Shown here: in pieces, positions 1 through 11,724 of the stretch | How the letters are laid out: every line of letters starts with the position of its first letter | Position numbering within the stretch: position 1 is the first letter of the stretch | DNA from: Excoecaria cochinchinensis | Lineage: Eukaryota; Streptophyta; Magnoliopsida; Malpighiales; Euphorbiaceae | NCBI GenBank assembly: GCA_947683425.1 | Contig: CANTUQ010000037.1 | Span: 5,472,501 to 5,536,500, forward strand | Length of the DNA: 64,000 bases | Direction of reading: 5' to 3' | The notes under the pieces: generated by a model | What the model was told of the DNA's origin: nothing | Databases searched by the model: none | Seen by the model: only the letters and a program-made list of their open reading frames with translations | Program-made: the position numbers and the translations under genes

Positions 1-540
1 GATAGCAAATTTTCGGTGTTCTAAAAAATTTTCCTTTTCACTATCAAAAAAATCTACATATAATTTAGAGCCCACCTGGAATTTTTCATCAATTTTGGAT
101 ATCATTTGCTATTTTTAAAGGTTTGGTAAAATCTCTGGTTAAATCGAGTACTATTTAAACCGAAATCATATCTTTTTCTTACTTTCTAAGCTTAATTCCT
201 CATAAAATTGACTCTATGATTCTTAACATATATTCATTAGACTCTAATAATATTTTGAGGTCAATCGGACAACCAAATTTTTTAGTATCACCAAAAATTA
301 ATTTTTCATTATCATATGATTTTACTTATCAATATGAATACGTCAATATTTTCAAATCATTTTTTTAAGGTCCGTAGCATCCTTTACAGTCCGGTCAGAC
401 TCCCAGTCAACCTAATTACTATTTGAACCGAAATTGCTACTTTTTTTTATTTTCGACTTTTGGAGACATATTTGACCTCGATTTCACTCCAAATTTTAAC
501 TTCGAACTCGTCGTGACTTATATTTTCCAACCCTATTAGC
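1..540. other. AT-rich sequence, no gene seen
   Basis: No open frame, TIR or LTR could be recognised. It lies where the 3' LTR of the neighbouring minus-strand gypsy element would be expected. It does not match that element's LTR at 7001-7510, so the element is truncated or interrupted here, or its 3' LTR lies outside the window. Confidence 0.4.
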
Positions 541-553
541 TGCTAAACCATTA

Positions 554-1472
554 ATGCTTGTTGAGGTGGGTGCTATGGACCCTTCAAAGAGGTTTTCTCC
601 AAGGATTTCTTCTGATCAGATGGTGTTTAAGGGGCCTTTAGCCTTCGTTCCTGTTGCTGCTACTGTTCTAACTCCTGAAGTTGGACCTCTTTCTTTGAAA
701 GGGATCTTAATTGAGAAGTATAAAACGTGTTATTTCATTCAGAATCCTCAAGTTTTAGACTATCTGAGCTAAGGCTGGTGCCCGAGAAGGACATACAGGA
801 TATGGACCTAGTCGCCTCTCTCTTTCGGGGACTTACTGAGATCAACCTGGAGCTCTTTCGTGCAAGTCATTCCTTGGTTGAAATTTCTTTATTTTTGCAT
901 TTCTTCATTTCTTCATTTCATCTTATTTTTATCTATTCATTAAAATAGGCTGCTTAGAGGGCTTGGTGCAGTTATGGAGAGAATGTTGCCTGGAAAGAGA
1001 AGCTCACTGAGAAGATTCCATAAGAATGGGAGCTAAAGAAGAAAATAAAAGCATAATTGAAGGAGTATGAGGCTCAACTCTAAGCTCTTCATTCGGGCAA
1101 CTCTAATCTTTTCATAGAATTCTTAGCTCTCTTCCCAGTTGGGAAAGCTTTAGGAGCAGCTGGATTCTGCTAAGAAGGAGTCAAAAAGAAAACTGAACTC
1201 CCTTCAAGCAACTTATCAAAAGGAACTGGCTGAACAATTTGTTGATCATAAAAATATTTGATGGTTCAGTTGAGCTACCTTCAAAATGATCTCTTAACTC
1301 ATATCATGATTAAGTGAGAGAGACATTTTCTTGGAGAGGGCTTCAGTTTCTTATAAGATCTGACTTCATTCCTTAAGGCTCCTCCCCGAGAGCGAAGATG
1401 ATGAACCCCTGATCGAGACTGCTGATCAAGCCACTCGAGAAGAGCATGTAAGCATAGATGATTAGAATAGGA
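554..1472 (+). pseudogene. Remnant antisense gene of the gypsy element (coiled-coil-like, decayed)
   Basis: This is a plus-strand, so antisense, coding remnant downstream of the integrase. Frame pieces lie at 554-772 and 727-870, then a possible intron (donor GTTGAAATTT near 878, acceptor AAAATAG near 949). A decayed charged stretch follows to an acidic end (SEDDEPLIETADQATREEH near 1390-1450) and a stop near 1465. A stretch near 1150-1260 (KKESKRKLNSLQATYQKEL) looks helical. Many stops interrupt it. Its place and orientation match the extra antisense ORFs known in some Tat-lineage elements such as Grande. Its function is unknown and I do not recognise a named domain. It could also be an unrelated captured gene fragment. 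Confidence 0.4.
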
Positions 1473-1879
1473 ATTTTTGTTTTAACTTATAAATTTAAAC
1501 TTGTAGTTTTTAATTTTCATCAATGAAATGTCTTATTTTCTCCTCCCAATTGTTCAGATTTTACTTTTGCAACTTTATTGCATTGGAATAATTATTCGAA
1601 CGGAATGGCATTTCATGATCAGTGAGTGTTAAACTTTCACTAGCAATGCCTTAGAAAATTCATATATCAAGATTAAAAAGCAAATAATCTGATTGGATTC
1701 ATGACTCTTTTACAAATTAACTTGGGAATACTCAAGAGTATTTATAACTTGTATACAATTTTACATCATGTACTTTTTAAGCACTTCGATATTCCATGAT
1801 TTTGGAATGTTTAAACCATCTAAGGTTCTCAACTTGTATGTACTTCTGATAAAGACCTTGAAAACTTCATAAGGTCCTT

Positions 1880-2820
1880 CCTAATTGGGTATGAGCTTTC
1901 TTACTCTAGCATTTCCAGCTCTACCACAAAACACTTTGCAGCTCTTTCGTCCAATTTCCTTTTGCTTCACCTAATCTTTTCTTCAATCCTTTCAAAATTG
2001 TCAGACTGGAGACTTTAGTCATTCCATTGCTTTGCGGATGAGTCAATGAAGTGAACATTAGGTTGATATTCAGATTGGAGCTAAAGGTTTTGAATGTCGA
2101 ACTATCATATTGCTTGCCATTATCCGTGATGAAGACTTTTAGTAGGCCATACCTACAAATGATTTCTTTCTATGCAAAATTTTCTATCTTTTTAGTAATG
2201 ATTATTGCTAAAGGTTCAGCTTCAATCCACTTGGAGAAGTGGTTAACGGCTATAACAAGGAACTTTATTTGGGATTTCCCTTGTGGAAAAAGACCAAGGA
2301 TGTCCAATTCCCACTTGTCGAATGGCCATAAAATACCAATTGATTGTTGTTCGGCTGCTTGCCACTTGATTACTCTTTCATGGATCTAACATTTCTAGCA
2401 CTTCTTGACTCTTTCCTGAGCATCTTTGAAGATGCTGGGCAAAAAATTGACAGTTTGCAGTACTTTCCTTGCAATTGCTCTATTAGCCTCTTGTGCTCCG
2501 TAAATGCCTTCATGGATTTTTCTGATTATGTAGTCCCCATTTTCCTTTATCATGCATTTAATCCATTGATGGCTATAGCATTTTTTGTATAATTCATCAT
2601 CAATTACCGAATAACTGAACAACTTCCTTGCTATTTTCCTCACTTCGGCCTCATCATGAGGCAGTTCACTTGATCGAAGATATTGAACGATTGGGCTTAT
2701 CCAAGTACTCTTTTCATGCTCTATTTCCATCACTTCTTGCTTTTTAAGGGAAGGGGAGAAATGCTTTTTAGCCACTATGTTTTCTTCTATCTCGTGTTGA
2801 TCCGAGGCTGCCATTTCGCT
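1880..2820 (-). pseudogene. Gypsy integrase remnant (zinc-binding domain and DDE core)
   Basis: The open piece 2814-2395 holds the N-terminal zinc-binding region of retroviral-type integrases: IHEGIYGAQEANRAIARK, then DAQERVKKC. The core follows downstream in broken frames: WELDILGLFPQGKSQIKF near 2310-2250, then a segment with ITDNG near 2130, then THPQSNGMTKV near 2020. In active relatives the last motif carries the catalytic glutamate after NGxx. Here lysine stands in that place, and the HFSKWIEAEP stretch has N where D is usual. The copy therefore lacks the third catalytic acid as well as having stops. It would have inserted cDNA into the host genome. Confidence 0.8.
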
Positions 2821-2949
2821 AGTTGATCAGCAACTCAGGTTTATTCTTTTGGTACTTTCTCCAACTCCTAGGACGTCCCAGAGACTTCCAGCTCTTTTAG
2901 AGTTGTCTTTACTTTTACCAAGAACTTCTTCATGTTGTCTTCTTTAGCT

Positions 2950-4400
2950 TTAAAATTTCCCAGTACCTGGTTACTCACCAACTGTGAGTCACTCTTGATA
3001 TTAAGGAATTTTAGTCATATGGATTTGACCAACCTTAAGCCTTATAGTAGGGCTTCATTTTTTGCTACATTATTGGATGCCTTGAAGCTTAGCCTTATAG
3101 CCTATTTGATCATTATGCCCAAGGGCCCACTAATCATAATTACAACTCCTCATCTCTGATCATTAGAAGCTCCGTCCACGACCATCTCCTAAAGAATCTT
3201 TTTAGGTCGTTCAGTCTTCTTTCCTCCTATAAATTCTACCATAAAATCTACAAAAGTTTGTGCCTTTATAGTGCTTCTAGACTCATATCTCACATTAAAT
3301 GATTGTAATTTTATTGCCCATCCTACCATTTTCCCTTCCAAATTTGGCATTTAGAGGTTTTTCCTGACTAGTTGATCTGTCCAAACAACTATAATATGAC
3401 CTTCAAAGTACTATTTGAATTTCCTAGTGCACATGATAAGCGTGATGATTAACTATTCGATCGGAGCTGACATAGTAGATCGATAATTATTGTGTCCCTT
3501 CCTCTTGAACTAGAATGGCTGCAACTACTTCTCCTGAGGTGGACAGATAAAGGAAAAGCCTCTCATTAGGAATTAATCAGCTTAGTAATAGAGGTAAGGA
3601 ATTGCTTTAGCTTTGCAAATGCCTTCTGACAATCTTCTTCCTAAGTTAAGAAATCATTCTTCCTTAATTTTTTGAAGAAAGGAGTACAACATTTTGCTGA
3701 AGAGGAAATAAACCTCCCCAAGGCTGTGATCCTTCTATTCAGCTTCTAGATGTCCTTAACATTGCTTGGAGATTGCATATCGATTATTGCCTTAATATTT
3801 TCTGGGTTGGCCTCGATTCCCCTATGGGATACCATGAAGCCTAAAAACTTCCCAGATGGTCCTCTGAAGATGCATTTTTCTAGATTTAACTTCATCTAAA
3901 ATTGATTCAGAGTACCGAAGACTTTAATCAGATCGGTTGTGTGTTCTTCTTGGCTTCTACTCTTCACTATCATATAATTGACATAAAATTCCTTATATTT
4001 ACCGATTTGATCTTTAAAGATTTTGTTCATCAATTGCTGGTATATTGCTCCACCATTCTTCAGTTTGAATGGCATGACCTTGTAACAAAAGGTGACGTCA
4101 TTTGTTATAAAGCTCTTCTTCTCTTGATCAAGTAGCCACATCAAGATTTGGTGATAACAAGCAAATGTATCAAGCAATGAGTAGATTTCACAGCAAGCCA
4201 TAGTATCCACAAATAGATCAATATTGGGTAATGGATAGCTATCATTTAGGAAAGCTTTTTTGAGATCAGTGAAATCAACACACATTCTGAGCTTTCCAGT
4301 TTTCTTTTTTACCAAGACCAAATTTGTGAGCCAATCAAGGTAATTAACTTTCGTAACAGTCACAGCCTTTAAAAGCCAATCAACTTCCTGTGAGATGAAC
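2950..4400 (-). pseudogene. Gypsy reverse transcriptase and RNase H remnant
   Basis: The longest piece is 4363-3896 (155 aa). It contains VDFTDLKKAF, YPLPNIDLFVD, SLLDTFACYHQI and VMPFKLKNGGAIYQ, which are standard gypsy RT blocks. The catalytic YVDD box reads YVNY in FYVNYMIVKS, so both metal-binding aspartates of that box are changed. The RNase H start (VDGASND) is visible on the minus strand near 3170. The stretch between is broken by stops. It would have copied element RNA into DNA in virus-like particles, but this copy cannot. Confidence 0.85.
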
Positions 4401-4764
4401 TTCTTTCATCCGAGTTCATGTCTTCTCAGTTTTTACTGACATGAGGGTCGTTTGGATCGACGTTTAGCTTGTGCATGATGACTATGCTATAAATATCTTT
4501 TGGCTTCTATGTAAAAGAGGCTTGATTGATCATCAATACCTTTATAACTTCTTTTTCCACATCTTTGCTCATTTTCAGCCTGATATTGATTTTATTCCCT
4601 TTAGAAAGCTCCCTTGTGGTTAGATCCCGTTCAGGGTTTATCCTTAGCTTTTGAACCCTTTCTTTTTGAAGTCCTGACTCTACTATGTAAGCTTGCTTTT
4701 CTTCTTTAATCCTTGTAACATGGGCTTCCCTAATGGCCTTCTGATTTCTTCTCAGGATTGCCAC

Positions 4765-5277
4765 TCATGCCTCAATGGGCACCTTAATCACCATGTATTG
4801 AACACTGGTCACCACTCTACCTTGAAAAAGTAGAGGTCTTCCAAAATTTGCATTAAATGCCAAACTCATATCCATCATCATAAAAGTAGTTTTGCACGTG
4901 TGGGTCATTGCTTTGTCTCCCAGCTCTACAAATAGTTTAACCAATCGTACCACTGGTAAGGTGACATTGCTTAGCCCGATTAATAGGGTGGTGTTCTGCT
5001 TTAACTCTCCAATCGGTAGATTCATCTTTTTGTAGGCCTTTAAGGTGAGGACATTCACTGCACTTCTGTTGTCAACTAGAATTATCTTTGTGAGAAAATT
5101 ATTAATCGTGGATTGCACTACTAGGGCATCTTTATGGGGGAACTTTAAGTGTCCTACATCTTCAAGAGAGATAGTGATAGGCGGCAGCTTCTTGGATTTG
5201 GCTAAGAAGTAAATACCTTTGACTCTGCTCTTACTTTTACAAAAATCCTCTCCATATAACGATCCCCTTGTGATCAT
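4765..5277 (-). pseudogene. Gypsy aspartic protease region, degenerate
   Basis: This is a 170-aa open segment between gag and RT. The active-site region reads IILVDNRSAVNVLT, where Tat-branch elements usually have D-T/N-G-S, so glycine is replaced by arginine. FNANFGRPLL corresponds to the conserved LGRP segment near the C-terminal end of the domain. The normal role is to process the Gag-Pol polyprotein. The frame is open here, but the neighbouring modules are in other frames, so this is a fragment rather than a gene. Confidence 0.75.
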
Positions 5278-5299
5278 ATTGATAACTCTTGCTCTTTGC

Positions 5300-6710
5300 C
5301 TCTTCCTATGAACATCTCTTAGCTTTTTTCTTTCTTTGTCTTCAAAATCTAATCCGTTTTTCCCTTTAGAAGGGGCCTTACAAGGACTTCTCTGTGAGAC
5401 CCCTTCTATAGAAGCTTTTTTATTTCATATTTTAACGAATTACATTTATTAGTCACGTGGCCGAAGTCTTTGTGAAACTCACAGTACTTACTCTTATCTC
5501 TCTTCACATATGTTTGATCGGACATCTTCTTCGATTAGTTTACTTTGCTGTGTTTCTTTTTTATCCACATCAAAAATTTGGTGGGAGAGGAGTTGAGAAT
5601 GATATAGGTTCTAGCCGAACTATTAACATGGAGTTTGAACCTTCCTTGCTCAATCTCCTTCCACTTACTCGAGCTTTTTAATGTGGTCTTTTTCTCTGGA
5701 CTCTTCGTTCTTCCTCCTCCTCAGCTGACCTGATGTATTTTTTTTTTTTGTAATACTTAACATCCTTCCATTAGCATTAGCTCTCAGTCCATCATCTAAT
5801 TGGATTTACTAATTTTCTCTATCTATCAAATTCGAGAAGTCGATCGGTAGTTGGGTGGTGATGGACTAGAATAATTGGAAACTCTTTATGCTCCTAGCCA
5901 AAGCATTTATTGCAACCTCTAGATGGAGATTCCTTATCTCAGATGCCAAAGTTTGGAATATGTTTATGTACTCCCTCAAGGTTTCATTCTTACATAAGTC
6001 ATTAATAGTCTTCGGCATTCGGATATGCACTTTAAATCTCATTGTGAACAAGTCCCAAGTTTGCTTGAAGGAGGTGGTCGATTTTGGAGAAAGATCGTAA
6101 AACCAATCCAAAGCATCATCTACTAGTATTGTAGGAAATACCCTACAAAAAAATATGATCATCAAAGAAATACATTTAGATTTGTGTTAAGTATTCCGAA
6201 ATGTTACATTTTGGATCAGTTTTGCTTGTTATCTAGGCATTTTTATCTCTTTAAATTTGTTCGGCAGCTCAGCTTCTCTGATCTCCAAGTAGAATGGAGA
6301 CACTGTGTTGCCATCGAATAATGTTTTTTTTTTATGCCTAATCCAAACTTTTTTATTTGTTGTAGGAATCATTTCTCATTTCTATCTCCCACAGGGTCTT
6401 CCATTTCCTTTTCGGCTTTCTTCGAATACCTTCTTTTTGGAGGGCATATGCATGTCAAATAATCTCATATGGAGATCAAGGGTGATGTTAATCGCCTTGG
6501 GGTGTAGGTTGGGTGTATGCGCCTAAGGTGTGACTTTTGGTCATGGAGAATATTTTCTCCTTCCCTTTTTCTCTTCGGTCCACCTCACGCACGTTCAATC
6601 GAGTGCCTGATCTATTTCCTTCGTTCTGCTCTTGTATCCTTATCCTTTTATACCTCTGCCTTCTTTCACCTTTTCTTCTTTCATTTTCCACATCTAGGTC
6701 CCTCATTGAG
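5300..6710 (-). pseudogene. Gypsy gag remnant with capsid-type domain and zinc knuckle
   Basis: The piece 6165-5866 (99 aa) carries a retrotransposon gag core: CRVFPTILVDDALDWFYDLSP, then TSFKQTWDLFTMRF and LREYINIFQTL. Downstream near 5500-5430 a broken frame gives YCEFHKDFGHVTNKC, the C-FH-GH-C knuckle found in Tat-type gags. An N-terminal charged piece (6706-6488) is rich in Arg/Lys/Glu. Gag would form the particle that packages element RNA. Frame changes and stops separate the pieces. Confidence 0.75.
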
Positions 6711-6970
6711 GTCTGAGGTTATTTGCCTTTATGGACTAATTGTGTTACATTTCACCCAAAATCTCCTAGGATTGCCCTCAAATCTTTCATCATGATCGGA
6801 GTAGAATCTGGTTGTGCCATAATATCTTTATTGAATGCAGATAAGAGATTGGTAGGGGCAGGAGTTCTATGGGGCTCTTCTCTGCTTATCATCGATCTCG
6901 ATCTTCTTATATCATTGTCAGATTGATTGCTTGCTCAGGATTTTAGAGTGTCTAGATTGTCTTAGTGGAT

Positions 6971-7000
6971 CTCCCATGGTCTTTCCATGAAAGCACCAAA
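6971..7000 (-). promoter_or_regulatory. Putative primer-binding region of the gypsy element
   Basis: On the minus strand, TTTGGTGCTTTCATGG follows directly after the LTR end at 7001. This is where a tRNA primer would pair. I cannot assign the tRNA with certainty. Confidence 0.45.
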
Positions 7001-7510
7001 TGATAACTTCTGAAAGATCAGAAATGAATGAGCCTTTGATGGAAGATTTCAATCAGATCATCAAGACAACTGGGCCTGTAAATATGAGAGGCCTAGTCAG
7101 ACCAGGCGTGAGCACTTCGACTCTTAAGTTAGCAGAGCTTTTAGAAAGAGAATTTAAATAAATAATATAAAGAAAAAGGGTCTCCATAAAATCAATACCC
7201 GGCTCTTGTGTGCTTTTAGCTATTTATAGTGTATATTGGAGGTTTAATTGTAGGCGTGCTCAAGTGCTAAAAGTAGGTATACCATAACAATATGGACACT
7301 AGAGTGTGACAGTAGTGTGTCAGTGGACTTGGCAGGGTGCTGTCCTGTCAGTCCGATCAGACGTGTCAATAGACTTGACAAGGCATGGCCTTGTTAGTCT
7401 AGTCAGATCACCCATGAAGTGATAGACTATTGGGTTTGGGTCTTTGTTTGGAAATGGGCCGTTGGCTAAAAGGAGTCAGCCTCAAATGATAATGATAATG
7501 GGTATTATCA
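7001..7510 (-). repeat. 5' LTR of the gypsy element (510 bp)
   Basis: It begins TGATAACTTC and ends GGTATTATCA on the plus strand, giving the terminal inverted repeat TGATAA/TTATCA. It abuts the primer-binding region, and its orientation fits the minus-strand gag-pol. No partner LTR is visible in the window. Confidence 0.7.
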
Positions 7511-8121
7511 ATTCTTATACACAAAAATGTAAAAAAGATTAATGAGATTTAATATTGAAGTTTTATATGTATATGGAGTCGAGTTATTTCTAAAATTGGA
7601 ATACTAACTGGGCAGGATTTATTTTATTCAAAAACATATGCTCATTCCACTCATGCCATAATTTTGGTGTCTTTTTTGTTCTACACAATATGATAATTTT
7701 CAAATTTAAAAAATATTAATTATGCATGTCCTAATTTACCCTTAAAAAAACAAATAGGATGAGATTATATAACTACAAAAAATTAATGAAAGAATATTTT
7801 AGTAAATTATAATGAATATTAATTAATTTTATGTTAATTAATGATTTTCTTGGTTTGTGAGAAAAGTTAAAAGTTGTTCCATTGAGTGAAATATAGAGAA
7901 TATTAAATATAGTGGAGCAATGGTGAAAATTTGTAAGTAAAAATATATAATTTCTTCCAAAACTATTATTTTTTAATATATTACCTCCTTAAACTAATCA
8001 AATATCATATTAGCTCTCATAAACTCATTTACAATATAAGTATTACCTTTTATACTGTTAAAAATGTCGTATTGTCCCTTAAATTTGTTAAAAATGTTGT
8101 ACTACACACTAAGAACGAGCA
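7511..8121. repeat. AT-rich spacer with a MITE-like copy (about 7641-7903)
   Basis: No gene is seen. The stretch 7641-7903 is clearly similar to 25024-25299: both share GATTTTCAAATTT near the start and AGTAAATTAT.TGAATATTAATT in the middle, and both end in a GAAAAG..GTTGT block. Two diverged dispersed copies of similar length suggest a MITE family. No TSD was confirmed. Confidence 0.5.
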
Positions 8122-8129
8122 TGGTTTTC

Positions 8130-8774
8130 TATGGTTATTAAAATCGAACCGGACCTGCCGGTTCAACCGGTTGAACCACGAACCGGTTGGTTCAACTGCA
8201 TGAAACCGGATTGGAAAAAAACCGGGAAGAACCGGCCAAAACCGGGTCTAGTTTAAAATAATTAATAAAATAAATATTTTTTCATAAAAATAAAAAATAA
8301 ATAATCTAATAAATTTTATTTAACAAATAATTGATTTTTTTACTATTTAATCACATTTGAACTTAATGAAAACAATATAATGATTTAATAATTCAATAAA
8401 ATACAATAGAATAAAAATTGAATTAAAATTGGTGAACTTAAAGATAATTTTCTATCGTTTTTTTAATTTCACCTACAGTTTTTGAATTATTTAATTTTTA
8501 AATTAAAACTCATAAAATAAAATATTTTAATAGAAAATAGCTAATCAAGTAATAATTTAAAAAAAATAAAAGATGACAAAATATTATTACTAGTATATTT
8601 GAGGTATATGTTAAATGTTTTGATTGATTTTTTTTTTTTTTGAGTAGTAGTATTTATAAAAATTATACTAATGAATAATATTTTAAAAAATAGAAAAAAA
8701 TTCGGTTGAAACCGGTCGAATCACGAACCTTCAGTTTTGCCGGTTTTTTATCCGGTCCGGTTTCAATAACATTG
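8130..8774. mobile_element. Non-autonomous hAT-like element (645 bp)
   Basis: The ends are TATGGTTATTAAAA... and, on the other strand, CAATGTTATTGAAA..., each followed by GACCGG/ACCGGTT motifs. It is flanked by the 8-bp near-duplicate TGGTTTTC (8122-8129) and TGATTTTC (8775-8782), the hAT target-site length. The interior is AT-rich with no transposase frame. It resembles the ends of the element at 30767-45263. Confidence 0.65.
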
Positions 8775-8782
8775 TGATTTTC

Positions 8783-11716
8783 ACACGCTTTTTATAAAAA
8801 TGTCATGTATTCTTAAAAAGGATAATTTAATACTCAATTAGAAAGATAATATTTTAAACTGTAATAATCTAGTTATAAGTTTATACATTATCTCAATTAG
8901 TAATGAAGTGATGGCATTATAGAAGTGGGAGGGTCCATTGAGATGAATAATTAATCTATACACAATTTCACGTGATGCCACCAAACTTCTTTTTTTCTAT
9001 CTTCTGTACAAAGAACCCAATTTCAAAGAGTTGTATACCTAAAGCAAAATCACCGCTCTCACTTATTCTCAATTATACAATTTTGGTTGGTAGGTAGGTT
9101 ATATATAATTCCTAGAATTGGATACTCTTTCTCCATAAAATTATCAACATCTCACTTTAATTAGTAAGATTTTTTTTTTAAAAATAATAATTTGAAAGGG
9201 TATTTGTCTTTTTCTATTTAATTAGAAAAATTGTTTCTTATTTTGTTAAAATTCGTAAACCATAATTGTTATAATATTATGCTAAATTTCTTTTGCATAA
9301 AACAACAATAATTAGTTTAGATAAATGTGGATTTTAAATTTTGTCATCTGACTTTTCTTGTTAAAGTTATTTTCCATAAAATAATTTAATTGACTTGGCT
9401 TGGAAGCTACGTGCTAATAACATCTCCACATCCCATCTACTTAAAAATATATAAATGATTATGGATACTTTTTGCATTAATATTTTATAGCTACGTGAGC
9501 TCACGATGCTAACATCTGAATTCTATTTTGAAAAAAAAAAAAAAAAAATCTGAATTGTATTTTTGTGATGGATACTCTATGGGCCTTAAATGGTTTTGGA
9601 AATTAGTGAATATAGTGAAAAAAAAAGAAGGAAAGGTTTGATTCACTTGCCATATAAAATAGCATAATATTGTATAAATTACGTTACACTCAACAACACA
9701 ATTTTAACTCTTCATCCATAGCATAAATTTTATAAAATATTAATGATAATTTACTATTTTTTTAATCATATTCATTCCATTCTTTTATAATTGTCATTTT
9801 TGTTATTTTCATTAGAATTAAGAAATATTAATTAGTTTTAAATTTAGAAAAAAATTGAGTGATTCAATGCATATTGAGTGATTTAATATAAAAAAATGAA
9901 TCTAATTGATCAATTTTTATTGAAAATTAAAATTAAATTGGAAAAAAAAAATTAAATTGCATTGAAAATCTAAAAGTGACAGATAAATATAATTTGGATT
10001 TTACTAAAAAATAACAGATAATAAAGAAGAGAGTACTAAATAATTATAAATTCTCACCCTTTTAATTATTATTATTATTTTTTGTACATAAGGATAGAAT
10101 AGAAAAATACATAATAATACTTCTTGAAATTTAAAAATTGTTACTTTAAATAGAACTAATTATTTTTTATTAAAAAAAAAATTGTGGCAATGAATGGAAT
10201 GGAAGCAATAATGCAATTACAGTGTTTGAAGCTTACACCATGAGTTCCGTTGTTCCATATATACATAGGATGTAATAATACATAATTTATCATTAAATTT
10301 GTGAAATAAGGTAAAAACTAGACTGCCGATTTTTTTTTTACTTCAACCCAAAATTTAATTTGAACATATCCGAAAAGTGACCCGGCCCGAAAAAGGGGCC
10401 ATATGATCCGATCCAAAAATTAAGGATCAATCCATGGATAACCTAAATGACCCAAATGTTTTTGCTATAATATCTTATATTAATATTACTATTATATTTT
10501 TTTACAAAAATACTATATATTGAAATTATATATTTATATAATTTGAATATATTACATACAATATATATATATATATATATATATATGACTGCAAAATTGA
10601 ATCAGATCCAAAAATCAAATTAAACTATAGGCAATTCAGTCAATTTGGTTTAAATTTTTAAAAATGTCGTTGTTTGAACTTGGAAGTTTAATTATGTATT
10701 ATATATATTTTTATATTTTTAAAAATATCAGATTTTGTCTTTTAAGGAAAATATTTTTTTATTTTTTTAAAAAAATAAGTATTTTTTAGAATTTTTATGA
10801 ATTATTAAAAATGATTAAAATATAATGATATTCAAGAAAGAGAATATGAAATTAAAATTTATTATTTATTTTTATTAATACAGTATGATCTTATGTATCA
10901 AATAAAGTAAAAAACATTACAAGCTAGTACAATATATCAACACTTCAAATATTGAATTCATAGATTTTCAAATAAAGTGATTTTAATTATAATATTTAAA
11001 AAGTATTTTTGTACGATTTTTTTTAACCTTACGAGAGTAAAAATTTGGTGACAAATAAATTCCATTTTATCAATAATTCAATCCAATTGATTTTTGATAC
11101 TTAAAAATGGTTATGCCTGTGATTCAATTTGCAAATATATATGGGACATGTAATTTTGAACCGTTGGATTAATAATAAAATCTTGATTTAATGATGAAAA
11201 ATTGCACGTACTGAATTATAGGTACACACCAGAAGAGTACTGAGGAGTGTCGAAAGCCATTCCGTTCTTTAAAATAAAGAAAGAAAAGGTTTATTACAAA
11301 TGTGATGATGGAAATGCTCGTTCACCTCTTCTACCCATTTAGTGGGATGGAAATGGTTGGACTAATTATTGGACCACTACTAGCTCAAATCTTCTCCTAA
11401 CAATCATAGATGGGCCTGTCATTTCCCAGATATTAGACTTCTAATGTTGTCCATATTCAACTTTATTAAAGGCCCATACATCAATTTTACATCTATATTA
11501 TCAAATATAAAAATTAATTTACAAATCAATTGTACTGATGAGATACGATGGTTTACGCATATTTAGACCATTCAATTAAATAGATACGCACATATTAAAT
11601 TACTACTCAATTCTACTGATAAAATTTATTGGCAAAAAAATGGTAATATTGCCTTCACTTTTTCCAAATACAATGATATTTTTTTTAAAAAATAATCTAA
11701 GTACGTAAGGGATTCC
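8783..11716. other. AT-rich intergenic DNA
   Basis: No gene is seen. It contains a probable Stowaway-like MITE (9754-10033), poly(A) tracts near 9530 and an (AT)n run at about 10557-10587. Confidence 0.5.
9754..10033. repeat. Probable Stowaway-like MITE
   Basis: It shares internal motifs with the clearer copies at 23888 and 25349: ATTGTCATTTTTGTTATTTTCA, then AGTGACAGATAAATATAATTTG. It is bounded by TA at both ends. The terminal inverted repeats are worn. Confidence 0.45.
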
Positions 11717-11724
11717 AAATACAG

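Larger units (their letters stand above)
540..7510 (-). mobile_element. Degenerate Ty3/gypsy retrotransposon, Tat-like lineage
   Basis: Reading leftward on the minus strand, the order is LTR (7001-7510), primer-binding region, gag (about 6700-5300), protease (5277-4765), RT (4363-3896), RNase H (about 3200-2950) and integrase (2814 to about 1880). This is the gypsy order, with integrase last. Family-level hints for the Tat/Athila branch are the FH-type knuckle (CEFH...GH...C), the DNG-like protease and the WELDILG integrase start. A remnant antisense gene follows integrase, as in several Tat-lineage elements. Every coding module has stops or frame changes, and key catalytic residues are lost, so the copy is dead. 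Only one LTR is visible. Confidence 0.85.

Noticed and set aside
6488..6926. Plus-strand frames between 6488 and 6926
   Set aside because: They overlap the gag N-terminal and leader part of the minus-strand gypsy element and show no conserved feature.
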